Of a stretch of 9,905 nt of DNA, positions 1-6,748 are shown in pieces. This stretch comes from Gemmatimonadota bacterium. Lineage in GTDB: Bacteria; Gemmatimonadota; Gemmatimonadetes; Palauibacterales; Palauibacteraceae. A program made the translations under genes and the position numbers. The notes under the pieces were generated by a model. It searched no databases and was not told the DNA's origin. It saw nothing but the letters and a program-made list of their open reading frames with translations. The DNA lies in contig JAUVPT010000046.1 of assembly GCA_030598525.1 (NCBI GenBank), forward strand, positions 1 through 9,905. Reading direction: 5' to 3'. Every line of letters begins with the position of its first letter. Within the stretch, counting starts at the first letter, position 1.

Positions 1-14
1 ATTTCGCCCCAAAC

Positions 15-19
15 GAGGA
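15..19 (+). promoter_or_regulatory. Ribosome binding site of the M14 carboxypeptidase gene
   Basis: GAGGA ends 8 bases before the ATG at 28. That is a normal spacing and supports this start. The start also gives a complete signal peptide. Too little upstream sequence is present to look for a promoter. Confidence 0.6.
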
Positions 20-27
20 TCGATCTA

Positions 28-2556
28 ATGAGGTCTGGTTGCCGACTGGCACTGATAGCCCTGCTGACTACCGCGACCGGAGCGTGGGGTCAGTCCGTTC
101 CGGCTCCGTCTGAGACACTCGGGTACGACCTCGGAGATCGATTTACGGACGCCTCGGCAACCGCACGCTACTCGGAATCCCTGGCCGCCGCATCTGGTCG
201 AGTGAGTCTCGTCCGGTACGGCCTCACTTCCGAGGGCAGGCCTCTGAGCCTGCTGGTGATCACCTCCGACCTCAACTCCGGTAGAATCGAGACCATACTG
301 CAGGCCAACGCGAGGCTCACTGATCCTGACCTCAGTGCCGCCGATGCCTCCGCGATTGCCCGGGCAAACCCGGCGGTCTCATGGTTCACGTACGGGATCC
401 ACGGTGATGAGAGTGCGTCGACAGAGGCGGCGCTATGGACCGCATACGACCTGGCAGTGGAAGCGGAGGGGGCAGAAGGGATCCTGGACTCGCTCGTTGT
501 CGTCATCGACCCGATGGCGAATCCGGACGGAAGGGATCGATACGTCCAGTGGTACCGGGGGACAAGGGGCGAGCGACCCAATCCGGAAGCTGCCAGCCGG
601 GAGCACCATCCTCCCTGGCCCGGAGGCCGCTACAACCACTATCTGTTCGATCTGAACCGGGACTGGACGTGGGCCAGCCAGGGCGAGACCCGCGCCCGAC
701 TCGAGGCCTGGCAGCGCTGGAATCCGCAGGTACATGTCGACTTCCACGAGATGGGCTATTCGAGCACTTACTTCTTCTTTCCTGCGGCCGAGCCCCTCAA
801 CCCGATCTACCCGGACTACACCGTGCGCTGGGCAGAGTACTTCGGCCGGGCCAATGCGGCCGAATTCGATCGCCGGCATTGGCTGTACTACACGGGTGAG
901 ACCTTCGACATGTTCTATCCGGGGTTCGGCGACAGTTGGCCCAGTCTGGTCGGAGCAATCGGCATGACTTACGAGCAGGCGGGCAGTCGCGGGGCGGGGC
1001 TCGTCGTGCGCCGTCCGGACGGAACGAACCTGACCCTGGCGGACCGGGCGACACACCACCGCGTGGCCGGTCTGTCCACCTTGAGAGCGGCGGCGGCTCG
1101 CAAGACCGAACTGCTGACCGAGTTCGCCGGATTCCATCGCAGCCAGGGCGTGGACCAGCCGGATGTCCTTCTCGTTCCGGGGCCTGATCCATCGGCCATG
1201 CAGGATCTGGCGGCCTCTCTACAGACCCAGGGCGTACGAGTAGAACGAGCCACGCGTCCGTTCCGGGCGTCGGCCCGTCCGCATCCAGGATTCGCGGAGC
1301 GAGCGGAGTTTCCGGTCGGGACCTATCGGGTTCGGGCCCGCCAACCGCGAGGTCGTCTCGCGGTCACTCTACTGCAGCCGGAAACTCCATTGGATGACGG
1401 AGTTACGGGAACGTACGACATCACCGCATGGTCACTTCCGTATGCGTACGGCGTGGAAGCGCATTCGGCTGTCTCGCTGGACGAGGGCTCCTTCGAGGAT
1501 GTGCCGGTCTTCAGGGAGGCGACGAGCCCTACCCCCCCCCGGCCAGGCTATGGCTGGCTCGTTCTCCCATCGTTCCGGGCCGCCGGGCCGGTGCTCCGCC
1601 ACATCGAGAACGGCGGGCGAGCGTTTGCCTTGCGGGGAGCATTCGAGCAGGACGGTGTGTCGTGGCCGGCCGGTACGATATTCCTTCCGGGAGACGAGGG
1701 AGCGGTCGCCTCTCTCGCTAGCACGGGCCTGGCGGCGATCGCACACCCCGTTGGAAGCGGCACGACGTCTCGCGGACACGACCTGGGCACGGGCTCTTCG
1801 ATTACTCTGCAGGCGCCCCGCGTTGGCGTCCTGATGGGAGCCGGTTTGTCAGCGACGAGCGCAGGATCCGTGTGGTTCCTGCTCGAGGTGATGGCCGGCA
1901 TTCCGTTCGATGCGCTGGACGCGAATTCAACCGGGCGTGCCGATCTGACGCCGTATGATGTGGTCGTCGTGCCTTCAGGTAGCCCTCGACGGGCCAGTGA
2001 GACTCTTGAGACGGGGCTGAAGGAGTGGGTGGAGCAGGGAGGAACACTGGTAGCCCTGGGTTCATCTACCCGGTGGGCGGCAAGCTTCCTTGCGGAGATC
2101 GACCTCCGGGCTGCTGCGGATCCCGAACTACCGGAGCCGGAGAGACGGCGCCTGGGCCTCAGGACGATGCAGGAGCGCCGCTCGGACGCGTGGGATGATG
2201 CGGTAACCGGGATCATCCTTCCTCTCACTCTCGATGAAGATCATCCCCTGGCGTGGGGCTCGGGGTTAGGGAACGAGGCTTCGTCAACCTTCACGCTCCA
2301 CCTGAGCGACCTCGGCCTCGAGCCTTCTGCGGATCATGAGACCGTGGCGGCGTTCGGCGAGTCGATTGACGTCGTAAGCGGAGTCGTGAGTGAGGACAAG
2401 CTGGAGGAAATCGCCGCCTCCACGTGGCTGTCTGTGGCCCGAGTGGGGGCCGGCAAAGTGATTATGTTTGCTGACGATCCACTGTTTCGTCTAATGTGGC
2501 CTGCGAACTTTGTGCTGTTCACTAACGCTCTCATCTACGGTCCTCGCCTCCGCTGA
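28..2556 (+). CDS. Secreted M14-family zinc carboxypeptidase with long C-terminal extension
   Basis: This 842-residue protein looks like a secreted metallocarboxypeptidase that trims C-terminal residues from peptides outside the cytoplasm. Residues 1-21 form a signal peptide: a short basic start, a hydrophobic core (LALIALLTTA), then a likely cut after AWG. The catalytic domain (about 35-360) carries the M14 signatures in order: zinc ligands H125 and E128 in HGDE, NPDG at 165-168, substrate-binding N210-R211 in DLNRDW, third zinc ligand H240 in DFHE, and the likely catalytic glutamate E316 in MTYEQ. All key residues are present, so it should be active. Residues 370-842 are an extension. Its segment at about 600-690 (VGVLMG, then YDVVVVPSGS, then GGTLVALG) resembles a class I glutamine-amidotransferase-like Rossmann fold, probably structural. 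The ATG start has GAGGA at 15-19. Only 75 bases separate it from clpB. The substrate cannot be read from the sequence. Confidence 0.9.
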   Translation: MRSGCRLALIALLTTATGAWGQSVPAPSETLGYDLGDRFTDASATARYSESLAAASGRVSLVRYGLTSEGRPLSLLVITSDLNSGRIETILQANARLTDPDLSAADASAIARANPAVSWFTYGIHGDESASTEAALWTAYDLAVEAEGAEGILDSLVVVIDPMANPDGRDRYVQWYRGTRGERPNPEAASREHHPPWPGGRYNHYLFDLNRDWTWASQGETRARLEAWQRWNPQVHVDFHEMGYSSTYFFFPAAEPLNPIYPDYTVRWAEYFGRANAAEFDRRHWLYYTGETFDMFYPGFGDSWPSLVGAIGMTYEQAGSRGAGLVVRRPDGTNLTLADRATHHRVAGLSTLRAAAARKTELLTEFAGFHRSQGVDQPDVLLVPGPDPSAMQDLAASLQTQGVRVERATRPFRASARPHPGFAERAEFPVGTYRVRARQPRGRLAVTLLQPETPLDDGVTGTYDITAWSLPYAYGVEAHSAVSLDEGSFEDVPVFREATSPTPPRPGYGWLVLPSFRAAGPVLRHIENGGRAFALRGAFEQDGVSWPAGTIFLPGDEGAVASLASTGLAAIAHPVGSGTTSRGHDLGTGSSITLQAPRVGVLMGAGLSATSAGSVWFLLEVMAGIPFDALDANSTGRADLTPYDVVVVPSGSPRRASETLETGLKEWVEQGGTLVALGSSTRWAASFLAEIDLRAAADPELPEPERRRLGLRTMQERRSDAWDDAVTGIILPLTLDEDHPLAWGSGLGNEASSTFTLHLSDLGLEPSADHETVAAFGESIDVVSGVVSEDKLEEIAASTWLSVARVGAGKVIMFADDPLFRLMWPANFVLFTNALIYGPRLR

Positions 2557-2616
2557 CGCCTTCCGAGTAGGCAGAGGCGCGCGGCTGTCGCGATGGGTCA
2601 GCCTGGAAAGTCGAAC

Positions 2617-2621
2617 AGAGG
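2617..2621 (+). promoter_or_regulatory. Ribosome binding site that decides the clpB start
   Basis: AGAGG lies 10 bases before the ATG at 2632. An in-frame ATG at 2593 would add 13 residues, but the nearest purine-rich motif (AGAGG at 2573-2577) is 15 bases away. The extra residues (MGQPGKSNRGTGE) do not resemble a ClpB N-terminus, whereas MIPADRLTVRAGRAL does. Confidence 0.55.
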
Positions 2622-2631
2622 CACCGGAGAA

Positions 2632-5232
2632 ATGATACCAGCGGACAGATTGACGGTCAGGGCGGGTCGAGCCCTGCAGGTGGCAGCCGAGCTCGCCCGG
2701 AGTGGGGGGAACCCGGCGGTCGAGGACATGCACCTCCTGGCGGGCCTGCTCGCCGAGGAGGACGGAATCGTCGAGCCCGTCCTGCGGAAGGTAGGCGCGG
2801 AGCCATCGCGCATCCGATCTGCGCTCGAGGAAAGCATGGGACGGCTGCCCCGTCAGACGGGCGCAGCTCCGGCCGCCAGTCGCGAACTGACGCGGGTTGT
2901 AGACGAAGCGGATGCCGAGGCGCGTCGCATGGACGACCTGTACGTGTCCACGGAGCACATCCTGGTAGCCCTCGCGAGCAAGCAGGCCAGCAGCACGCGC
3001 CAGATACTCGCGAACGAGGGGGCCACGCAGGAAGCTCTGCGGGAGGCTCTGTCCGCGGTTCGAGGGCCGCACCAGGTCACGGACCAGGAGGCGGAGGGGA
3101 AGTACAGGGCCCTCGAACGTTTTGGCGTGGATCTGACGGAACGCGCCCGGGCCGGGGAGTTGGACCCGGTAATCGGTCGAGATTCGGAGATCCGGCGGGT
3201 TATGCAGGTGCTTTCGCGTCGCACGAAGAACAACCCGGTGCTGATCGGCGAGCCCGGCGTGGGCAAGACCGCGATCGCGGAGGGGCTTGCGCAGCGCATC
3301 GTCGCGGGAGACGTGCCGGAGAGCTTGCGTGACAAGCGCCTCATCCAACTTGATGTCGCCGCCATGTTGGCCGGAGCCAAGTATCGCGGCGAGTTCGAGG
3401 AGCGCCTCAAGTCGGCCCTCAAGGAAGTGACCGAAGCCAGGGGCAAGTTCATCGTCTTCCTCGACGAGCTCCACACGATCGTGGGCGCAGGCGCGGCGGA
3501 AGGCGCGGTCGATGCGGGAAACATGCTGAAGCCGGCGCTGGCTCGTGGTGAGCTCCGGATGGTGGGGGCCACGACGCTCGACGAGTACCGCAAGCACATC
3601 GAGAAGGACCCCGCCCTCGAACGCCGGTTTCAGCCGGTCTTCGTCGGAGAACCGGCGCCGGTCGAGACGATCGCCATTTTACGGGGGCTGAAGGAGAAAT
3701 ACGAAGTCCACCACGGGGTTCGGATCACCGATCCGGCCATCGTGGCGGCGACCCGCCTCTCGGACCGGTACATCGGCGACCGCTTTCTCCCGGACAAGGC
3801 CATAGACCTGATGGACGAAGCCGCTTCGCGCCTGCGGATCGAGATCGATTCGATGCCGGAGGAGATCGACGTGCTGGAGCGACGGGCTATCCAGTTGGAG
3901 ATCGAGCGTGAAGCCCTCCGAAATGAGGTGGACGCACGCAGTGTCGAGCGCCTGGCCGATCTCGAGACCGAGTTGGCCGAAATCAGAGAGCAACTCGCCG
4001 GCCTGAAAGCGCGATGGGGCCTGGAGAAGGACGCCATCGAGAGAGTGAGGGACCTGAAGAGGCAATTGGAGGAGGCTTCCGTCGGAGCTGAGCAGGCGAC
4101 ACGGACGGGCGACCTTCAGAGGGCCGCGGAGATCTCCTATGGAGAGATTCCTCGCCTTCGAAGTGAGTTGACCGAGGCGGAGGCAGAACTTACGCGTATG
4201 CAAGCGGAGGGCAGCCTTCTGAAGGAGGAAGTGGGTCCGGAAGACATCGCGGAGGTCGTGGCCTCGTGGACCGGCATTCCAGTCTCCAGGATGCTGGAAG
4301 CGGAACAGGATCGCCTGACACATCTCGAGGATCATCTTCACAAGAGGGTGGTGAATCAGAACGAGGCCATCACTGCCGTCGCCAACGCCGTGCGCAGGAG
4401 TCGGGCCGGGCTCCAGGATCCCGATCGTCCCGTGGGGAGCTTCATTTTCCTCGGACCGACCGGGGTCGGCAAGACGGAGACCGCACGGGCGCTGGCCGAG
4501 TTCCTGTTCGACGACGAGGATGCGATGGTGCGTCTCGACATGTCGGAGTACATGGAGCGTCACACCGTATCGCGTCTGATCGGGGCTCCTCCCGGATACG
4601 TGGGCTATGAGGAGGGTGGCCAACTGACGGAGGCTGTCCGCCGCCGGCCCTACAGCGTCGTACTGTTCGACGAAATCGAGAAGGCGCACCCGGAGGTGTT
4701 CAACGTTCTGCTGCAGATCCTGGACGACGGACGACTCACGGATGGCCAGGGACGCACCGTGGACTTTCGCAATTCAGTGCTCATCATGACGAGCAACCTG
4801 GGAAGCCCGTACATCCTCGAGCACCAGGGAGATGACTGGACGATCGTCGAGAGCAAGGTGAGGGAGGCGCTATTTCAGGGGTTCCGACCTGAGTTTCTCA
4901 ATCGAATCGACGAGATCCTCATCTTCCGGCCCCTGGGGCGTGAGGAACTGGAACGGGTGGTGGGGATACAGCTCGACCGCCTCGCAGCACTGGCGAGAGA
5001 CCGGCACGTAGAGTTGGAAGTCACGGCCGCTGCTCGTAGCCGGATCGTGGAGGCTGGATACGATCCCGCCTTCGGAGCGCGACCGATCAAGAGGGCGATT
5101 CAGCGCCTGGTTTCGGATCCGCTGGCCATGGCTTTCCTGGAGGGGCGATTCCATGACGGGGACGTGATCGAGGCAGACGCGGGGGGCGGCGATACCCTGG
5201 AGTTTCGTCGACTGGACCGCTCCGGGCAATGA
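2632..5232 (+). CDS. clpB: ATP-dependent protein disaggregase ClpB
   Basis: ClpB is a cytoplasmic hexameric AAA+ machine that, with DnaK, pulls polypeptides out of heat-induced aggregates. The product is 866 residues (E. coli ClpB is 857). The order is: an N-terminal Clp repeat domain (1 to about 145); AAA1 with Walker A GEPGVGKT (206-213), pore tyrosine Y251 in KYRGEF and Walker B DE at 278-279; a coiled-coil middle domain (about 405-525); and AAA2 with GPTGVGKT (608-615), pore tyrosine Y656 in GYVGY and Walker B DE at 680-681, ending in a C-terminal small domain. The long middle domain, and the absence of an obvious ClpP-docking IGF/IGL loop, argue for ClpB rather than ClpA or ClpC. No CIRCE inverted repeat is visible upstream, and dnaK or grpE are not adjacent. 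An in-frame ATG at 2593 is the alternative, less likely start. No catalytic residue is missing. Confidence 0.97.
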   Translation: MIPADRLTVRAGRALQVAAELARSGGNPAVEDMHLLAGLLAEEDGIVEPVLRKVGAEPSRIRSALEESMGRLPRQTGAAPAASRELTRVVDEADAEARRMDDLYVSTEHILVALASKQASSTRQILANEGATQEALREALSAVRGPHQVTDQEAEGKYRALERFGVDLTERARAGELDPVIGRDSEIRRVMQVLSRRTKNNPVLIGEPGVGKTAIAEGLAQRIVAGDVPESLRDKRLIQLDVAAMLAGAKYRGEFEERLKSALKEVTEARGKFIVFLDELHTIVGAGAAEGAVDAGNMLKPALARGELRMVGATTLDEYRKHIEKDPALERRFQPVFVGEPAPVETIAILRGLKEKYEVHHGVRITDPAIVAATRLSDRYIGDRFLPDKAIDLMDEAASRLRIEIDSMPEEIDVLERRAIQLEIEREALRNEVDARSVERLADLETELAEIREQLAGLKARWGLEKDAIERVRDLKRQLEEASVGAEQATRTGDLQRAAEISYGEIPRLRSELTEAEAELTRMQAEGSLLKEEVGPEDIAEVVASWTGIPVSRMLEAEQDRLTHLEDHLHKRVVNQNEAITAVANAVRRSRAGLQDPDRPVGSFIFLGPTGVGKTETARALAEFLFDDEDAMVRLDMSEYMERHTVSRLIGAPPGYVGYEEGGQLTEAVRRRPYSVVLFDEIEKAHPEVFNVLLQILDDGRLTDGQGRTVDFRNSVLIMTSNLGSPYILEHQGDDWTIVESKVREALFQGFRPEFLNRIDEILIFRPLGREELERVVGIQLDRLAALARDRHVELEVTAAARSRIVEAGYDPAFGARPIKRAIQRLVSDPLAMAFLEGRFHDGDVIEADAGGGDTLEFRRLDRSGQ

Positions 5233-5259
5233 TTCGTTCGCACCCGCGGTGGTGATGTC

Positions 5260-5288
5260 TTGACGTCCCCGCTCCGGGGCTCACATTA
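5260..5288 (+). promoter_or_regulatory. Possible weak promoter before the lipoprotein gene
   Basis: TTGACG at 5260-5265 matches the -35 consensus at five of six positions. It is followed 16 bases later by CACATT (5282-5287), a poor -10 with three matches. A short hairpin, CCCCG-CTC-CGGGG (5267-5279), lies in the spacer and has no T run. The implied start near 5295 would give a leader of about 35 bases. The evidence is a pattern match only, and the gene may instead be read through from clpB. Confidence 0.2.
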
Positions 5289-5317
5289 CGCGCGACAGGG
5301 GTGTGTCACCGTGGACA

Positions 5318-5325
5318 GGGAGAGG
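5318..5325 (+). promoter_or_regulatory. Strong ribosome binding site favouring a TTG start for the lipoprotein
   Basis: GGGAGAGG is the best Shine-Dalgarno-like sequence in this gap. It ends 5 bases before an in-frame TTG at 5331, and its GGAG core (5319-5322) is 8 bases away. The in-frame ATG at 5346 and GTG at 5301 have no comparable motif at a usable distance. Confidence 0.5.
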
Positions 5326-5330
5326 CCCCA

Positions 5331-5807
5331 TTGATTGGTTTGCATATGCAGCGCAGACGGTTGACGCGAATGCGTGTGATCGTCCTCGTGGCCGCCGTTG
5401 CGGCTGGTTGCTCGGCCAGGACCACGAGCCAGTCCGGCTCTTCGTATGGAGCATCGACGTCGGAGATGGCGGTCAGGGGCTTTCTCGACGGTGCGAACGC
5501 CGAAGACTACGGTCAGATGGGCGACCTGTTCGGAACCGAGAAGGGGCCGGCGGTCGAGCGGTTTGGTGTCACGGAGATCGAACAGCGGATGATCTTCCTC
5601 GCCGGCATTCTGAAGCACTCGAGTTACGAGCTTCAACAGGCGAACCTGGCGCAGCTCGGGCCGGATCGTGTCCGCTGGGAGGCCCGCATGTCGGGCACTC
5701 GTAAGGGTGGGGTCGTGGTACCGATCATCACGATTCCGGATCGGGCCGGTCGTTGGTACGTGGAGAGACTGAATCTGGACGCACTGACAGCTTCAGCGGG
5801 ATCGTAA
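5331..5807 (+). CDS. Small predicted lipoprotein of unknown function
   Basis: From the TTG start the product is 158 residues. It has a basic n-region (MQRRRLTRMR), a hydrophobic stretch (VIVLVAAVAAG) and a cysteine at residue 27, which resembles a lipoprotein signal with an alanine instead of the usual leucine at -3. A Ser/Thr/Gly-rich linker follows. The rest (about 45-155) starts with SEMAVRGFLDGANAEDYGQM and later has IEQRMIFLAGILKH, then a basic valine-rich strand region and RWYVERLNLDAL. The helix-then-sheet pattern with GFLDGANA and a closing W-x-VE-x-L reminds me of NTF2-like or SnoaL-like small domains, but this is a guess. I do not recognise a named family. Likely location is anchored to a membrane, facing out. 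The alternative starts are GTG 5301, ATG 5346 and ATG 5370; all keep the cysteine. Codon use looks like that of its neighbours. It lies about 100 bases after clpB and faces the epimerase gene. Confidence 0.75.
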   Translation: MIGLHMQRRRLTRMRVIVLVAAVAAGCSARTTSQSGSSYGASTSEMAVRGFLDGANAEDYGQMGDLFGTEKGPAVERFGVTEIEQRMIFLAGILKHSSYELQQANLAQLGPDRVRWEARMSGTRKGGVVVPIITIPDRAGRWYVERLNLDALTASAGS

Positions 5808-5826
5808 GCCGGGCATGGGCCTCGGC
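5808..5826. terminator. Possible hairpin between the convergent lipoprotein and epimerase genes
   Basis: The 28-base convergent gap holds a potential stem of six pairs. GCCGGG (5808-5813) pairs with CCTCGGC-side bases 5821-5826, including one G-T pair, around a 7-base loop. It starts right after the TAA of the lipoprotein gene. There is no T run on either strand, so if it terminates transcription it would not be a classical intrinsic terminator. On the minus strand the G-T pair becomes a mismatch. Confidence 0.2.
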
Positions 5827-5835
5827 ATCGTCGGG

Positions 5836-6237
5836 TCAGTCGGTGATTTCGACGAGTTCCAGGAGGACGCCGCCGCAGTCCCGCGGGTGCAGAAACGCCA
5901 CCGGGCGGTGACCCGCGCCGGAGCGAACGCCGGGTGGAATGGGGTGGACTCCGGATCCTGCCAGTCGAGCGAGCGTCTCATCCAGATCGGGTACACGCAG
6001 GCAGACATGGTGCAGGCCCTGGCCTCGCCGTTCGAGGAAGCGGGCGATGGGTGAGTCGGGGCTCGCGGGTTCGAGGAGTTCGACACGGCCGGAGCCGTGC
6101 CCGAAGAAGACGACTTCCACGTCTTCCGCTGGAACCGATTCGCGGCCAGCCGGGTTGACACCCAGCACGGCCTCGAATACGGGGACGGCATCGAGAAGAG
6201 AATTGACCGCGATGCCGATGTGGTCGATCTTGAACAT
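5836..6237 (-). CDS. mce: Methylmalonyl-CoA epimerase (VOC family)
   Basis: The 133-residue protein is predicted to interconvert (S)- and (R)-methylmalonyl-CoA in the cytoplasm. This links propionyl-CoA carboxylation to methylmalonyl-CoA mutase and the TCA cycle. It is one paired VOC (glyoxalase-like) module set: repeat one opens with FKIDHIGIAV (H6) and closes with VELLEP (E53). Repeat two opens with GLHHVCLRVPDL (H76/H77) and closes with VAFLHP then GVLLELVE (E127). H6, one of H76/H77 and E127 fit the metal ligands of known epimerases, and FLHP plus LLELVE are typical of this subfamily. The length is normal. On the minus strand GGAG (6244-6247) sits 6 bases before the ATG. No mutase or carboxylase gene is in view, so the pathway role rests on family membership. 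A different small VOC enzyme is the alternative. Confidence 0.88.
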   Translation of the reverse strand: MFKIDHIGIAVNSLLDAVPVFEAVLGVNPAGRESVPAEDVEVVFFGHGSGRVELLEPASPDSPIARFLERRGQGLHHVCLRVPDLDETLARLAGSGVHPIPPGVRSGAGHRPVAFLHPRDCGGVLLELVEITD

Positions 6238-6348
6238 GCAACACTCCGGTAGGCCGGTTGTGGTCCCGCGCGAACAGGTGCTGGGGAACTGATGGTGGCG
6301 GAAACTAGACTTGCAGCGAGTGCTTTTCCACTGGAACGAGGTAATATC
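6238..6348. promoter_or_regulatory. Divergent intergenic region between mce and the thioredoxin gene
   Basis: These 111 bases separate two genes read in opposite directions, so promoters for both are expected here. I see the mce Shine-Dalgarno on the minus strand (6244-6247) and that of the thioredoxin gene on the plus strand (6338-6341). I could not find a convincing -35/-10 pair on either strand. TAATAT at 6342-6347 looks like a -10 box, but it lies immediately before the GTG start and would place transcription inside the gene. Confidence 0.35.
6338..6341 (+). promoter_or_regulatory. Ribosome binding site that decides the thioredoxin start
   Basis: GAGG lies 7 bases before the GTG at 6349. 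An in-frame ATG at 6292 would add 19 residues (MVAETRLAASAFPLERGNI) that are not part of the thioredoxin fold, and it lacks a good Shine-Dalgarno. The GTG start gives the usual thioredoxin length. Confidence 0.6.
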
Positions 6349-6678
6349 GTGTCAACTGTAGAGCTCGTCACACTGACGGACAGCAATTTTGAGCAGGAAA
6401 TCGAGTCGAGCGAAGGACTCGCGATCGTGGATTTCTGGGCTGAGTGGTGCGGACCGTGTCGTCTCGTGGGCCCGGTGGTCGCCGAACTGGCGAACGAGTA
6501 CGCGGGCCAGGTGAAGGTCGGGAAGATGGACGTGGACTCGAACAGGGTCACGTCCCAGCGATACGGAATCCGCTCGATCCCGAGTATTCTGTACTTCAAG
6601 GACGGAGAGCTCGTGGACGTCGTAGTGGGAGCGGTTCCGAAGTCGCACCTCGAGCAGAAGATCCAACAGTACGTCTGA
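6349..6678 (+). CDS. trxA: Thioredoxin
   Basis: A 109-residue classical thioredoxin, the cytoplasmic protein-disulfide reductant recharged by thioredoxin reductase. The active site WCGPC is at 33-37, preceded by VDFWAEW with the buried aspartate D28. The cis-proline P78 is in RSIPSI, and the closing strand region is LYFKDGELVDVVVGA. All landmarks fall where they do in E. coli thioredoxin (108 residues in the mature protein), so the redox function is well supported. There is no signal peptide from this start, which argues for the cytoplasm. The gene starts with GTG behind a GAGG motif. It is divergent from mce and upstream of rsmI, with 70 bases and a strong hairpin before rsmI. The symbol trxA is by similarity; a genome of this type may have several thioredoxins. 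Confidence 0.95.
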   Translation: MSTVELVTLTDSNFEQEIESSEGLAIVDFWAEWCGPCRLVGPVVAELANEYAGQVKVGKMDVDSNRVTSQRYGIRSIPSILYFKDGELVDVVVGAVPKSHLEQKIQQYV

Positions 6679-6707
6679 TCGGGATTCCCCGAGCAACTGG
6701 AGGAAAC

Positions 6708-6739
6708 GCGCCCTCCCCCGTATTCCGGGCGGAGGGCGC
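6708..6739 (+). terminator. GC-rich hairpin between the thioredoxin gene and rsmI
   Basis: GCGCCCTCC (6708-6716) is a perfect reverse complement of GGAGGGCGC (6731-6739), giving nine pairs. Three more C-G pairs (6717-6719 with 6727-6729) form past a bulged C. There is no T run after it (TCGTATGA follows), so it may be a weak or U-less terminator of the thioredoxin transcript. The right arm also contains GGAGGG, the only Shine-Dalgarno-like sequence before rsmI, so it could instead affect rsmI translation. Confidence 0.5.
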
Positions 6740-6748
6740 TCGTATGAT

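Noticed and set aside
433..1137. A 234-codon minus-strand frame opposite the carboxypeptidase
   Set aside because: It covers the M14 active-site region, whose plus-strand reading has every catalytic residue. The antisense reading has no motifs.
2557..2631. Search for a CIRCE element or heat-shock promoter upstream of clpB
   Set aside because: The 75-base gap contains no TTAGCACTC/GAGTGCTAA inverted repeat and no clear -35/-10 pair. Only weak 4-base arms (GCCT 2558-2561 with AGGC 2569-2572) are present.
2491..3597. A 368-codon open frame on the minus strand opposite clpB
   Set aside because: It lies opposite the highly conserved ClpB N-terminal and AAA1 coding region. Long antisense frames are common in GC-rich coding DNA. 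Its translation has no recognisable motif and is rich in R, H and L as expected of a shadow.
3679..4689. A 336-codon open frame on the minus strand opposite clpB
   Set aside because: This is an antisense shadow of the middle domain and AAA2. It has no family resemblance and no ribosome site that I could support.
6342..6347. TAATAT as a -10 box
   Set aside because: It ends one base before the GTG start of the thioredoxin gene, so the transcript would start inside the coding region. It has no -35 box at 16-18 bases.
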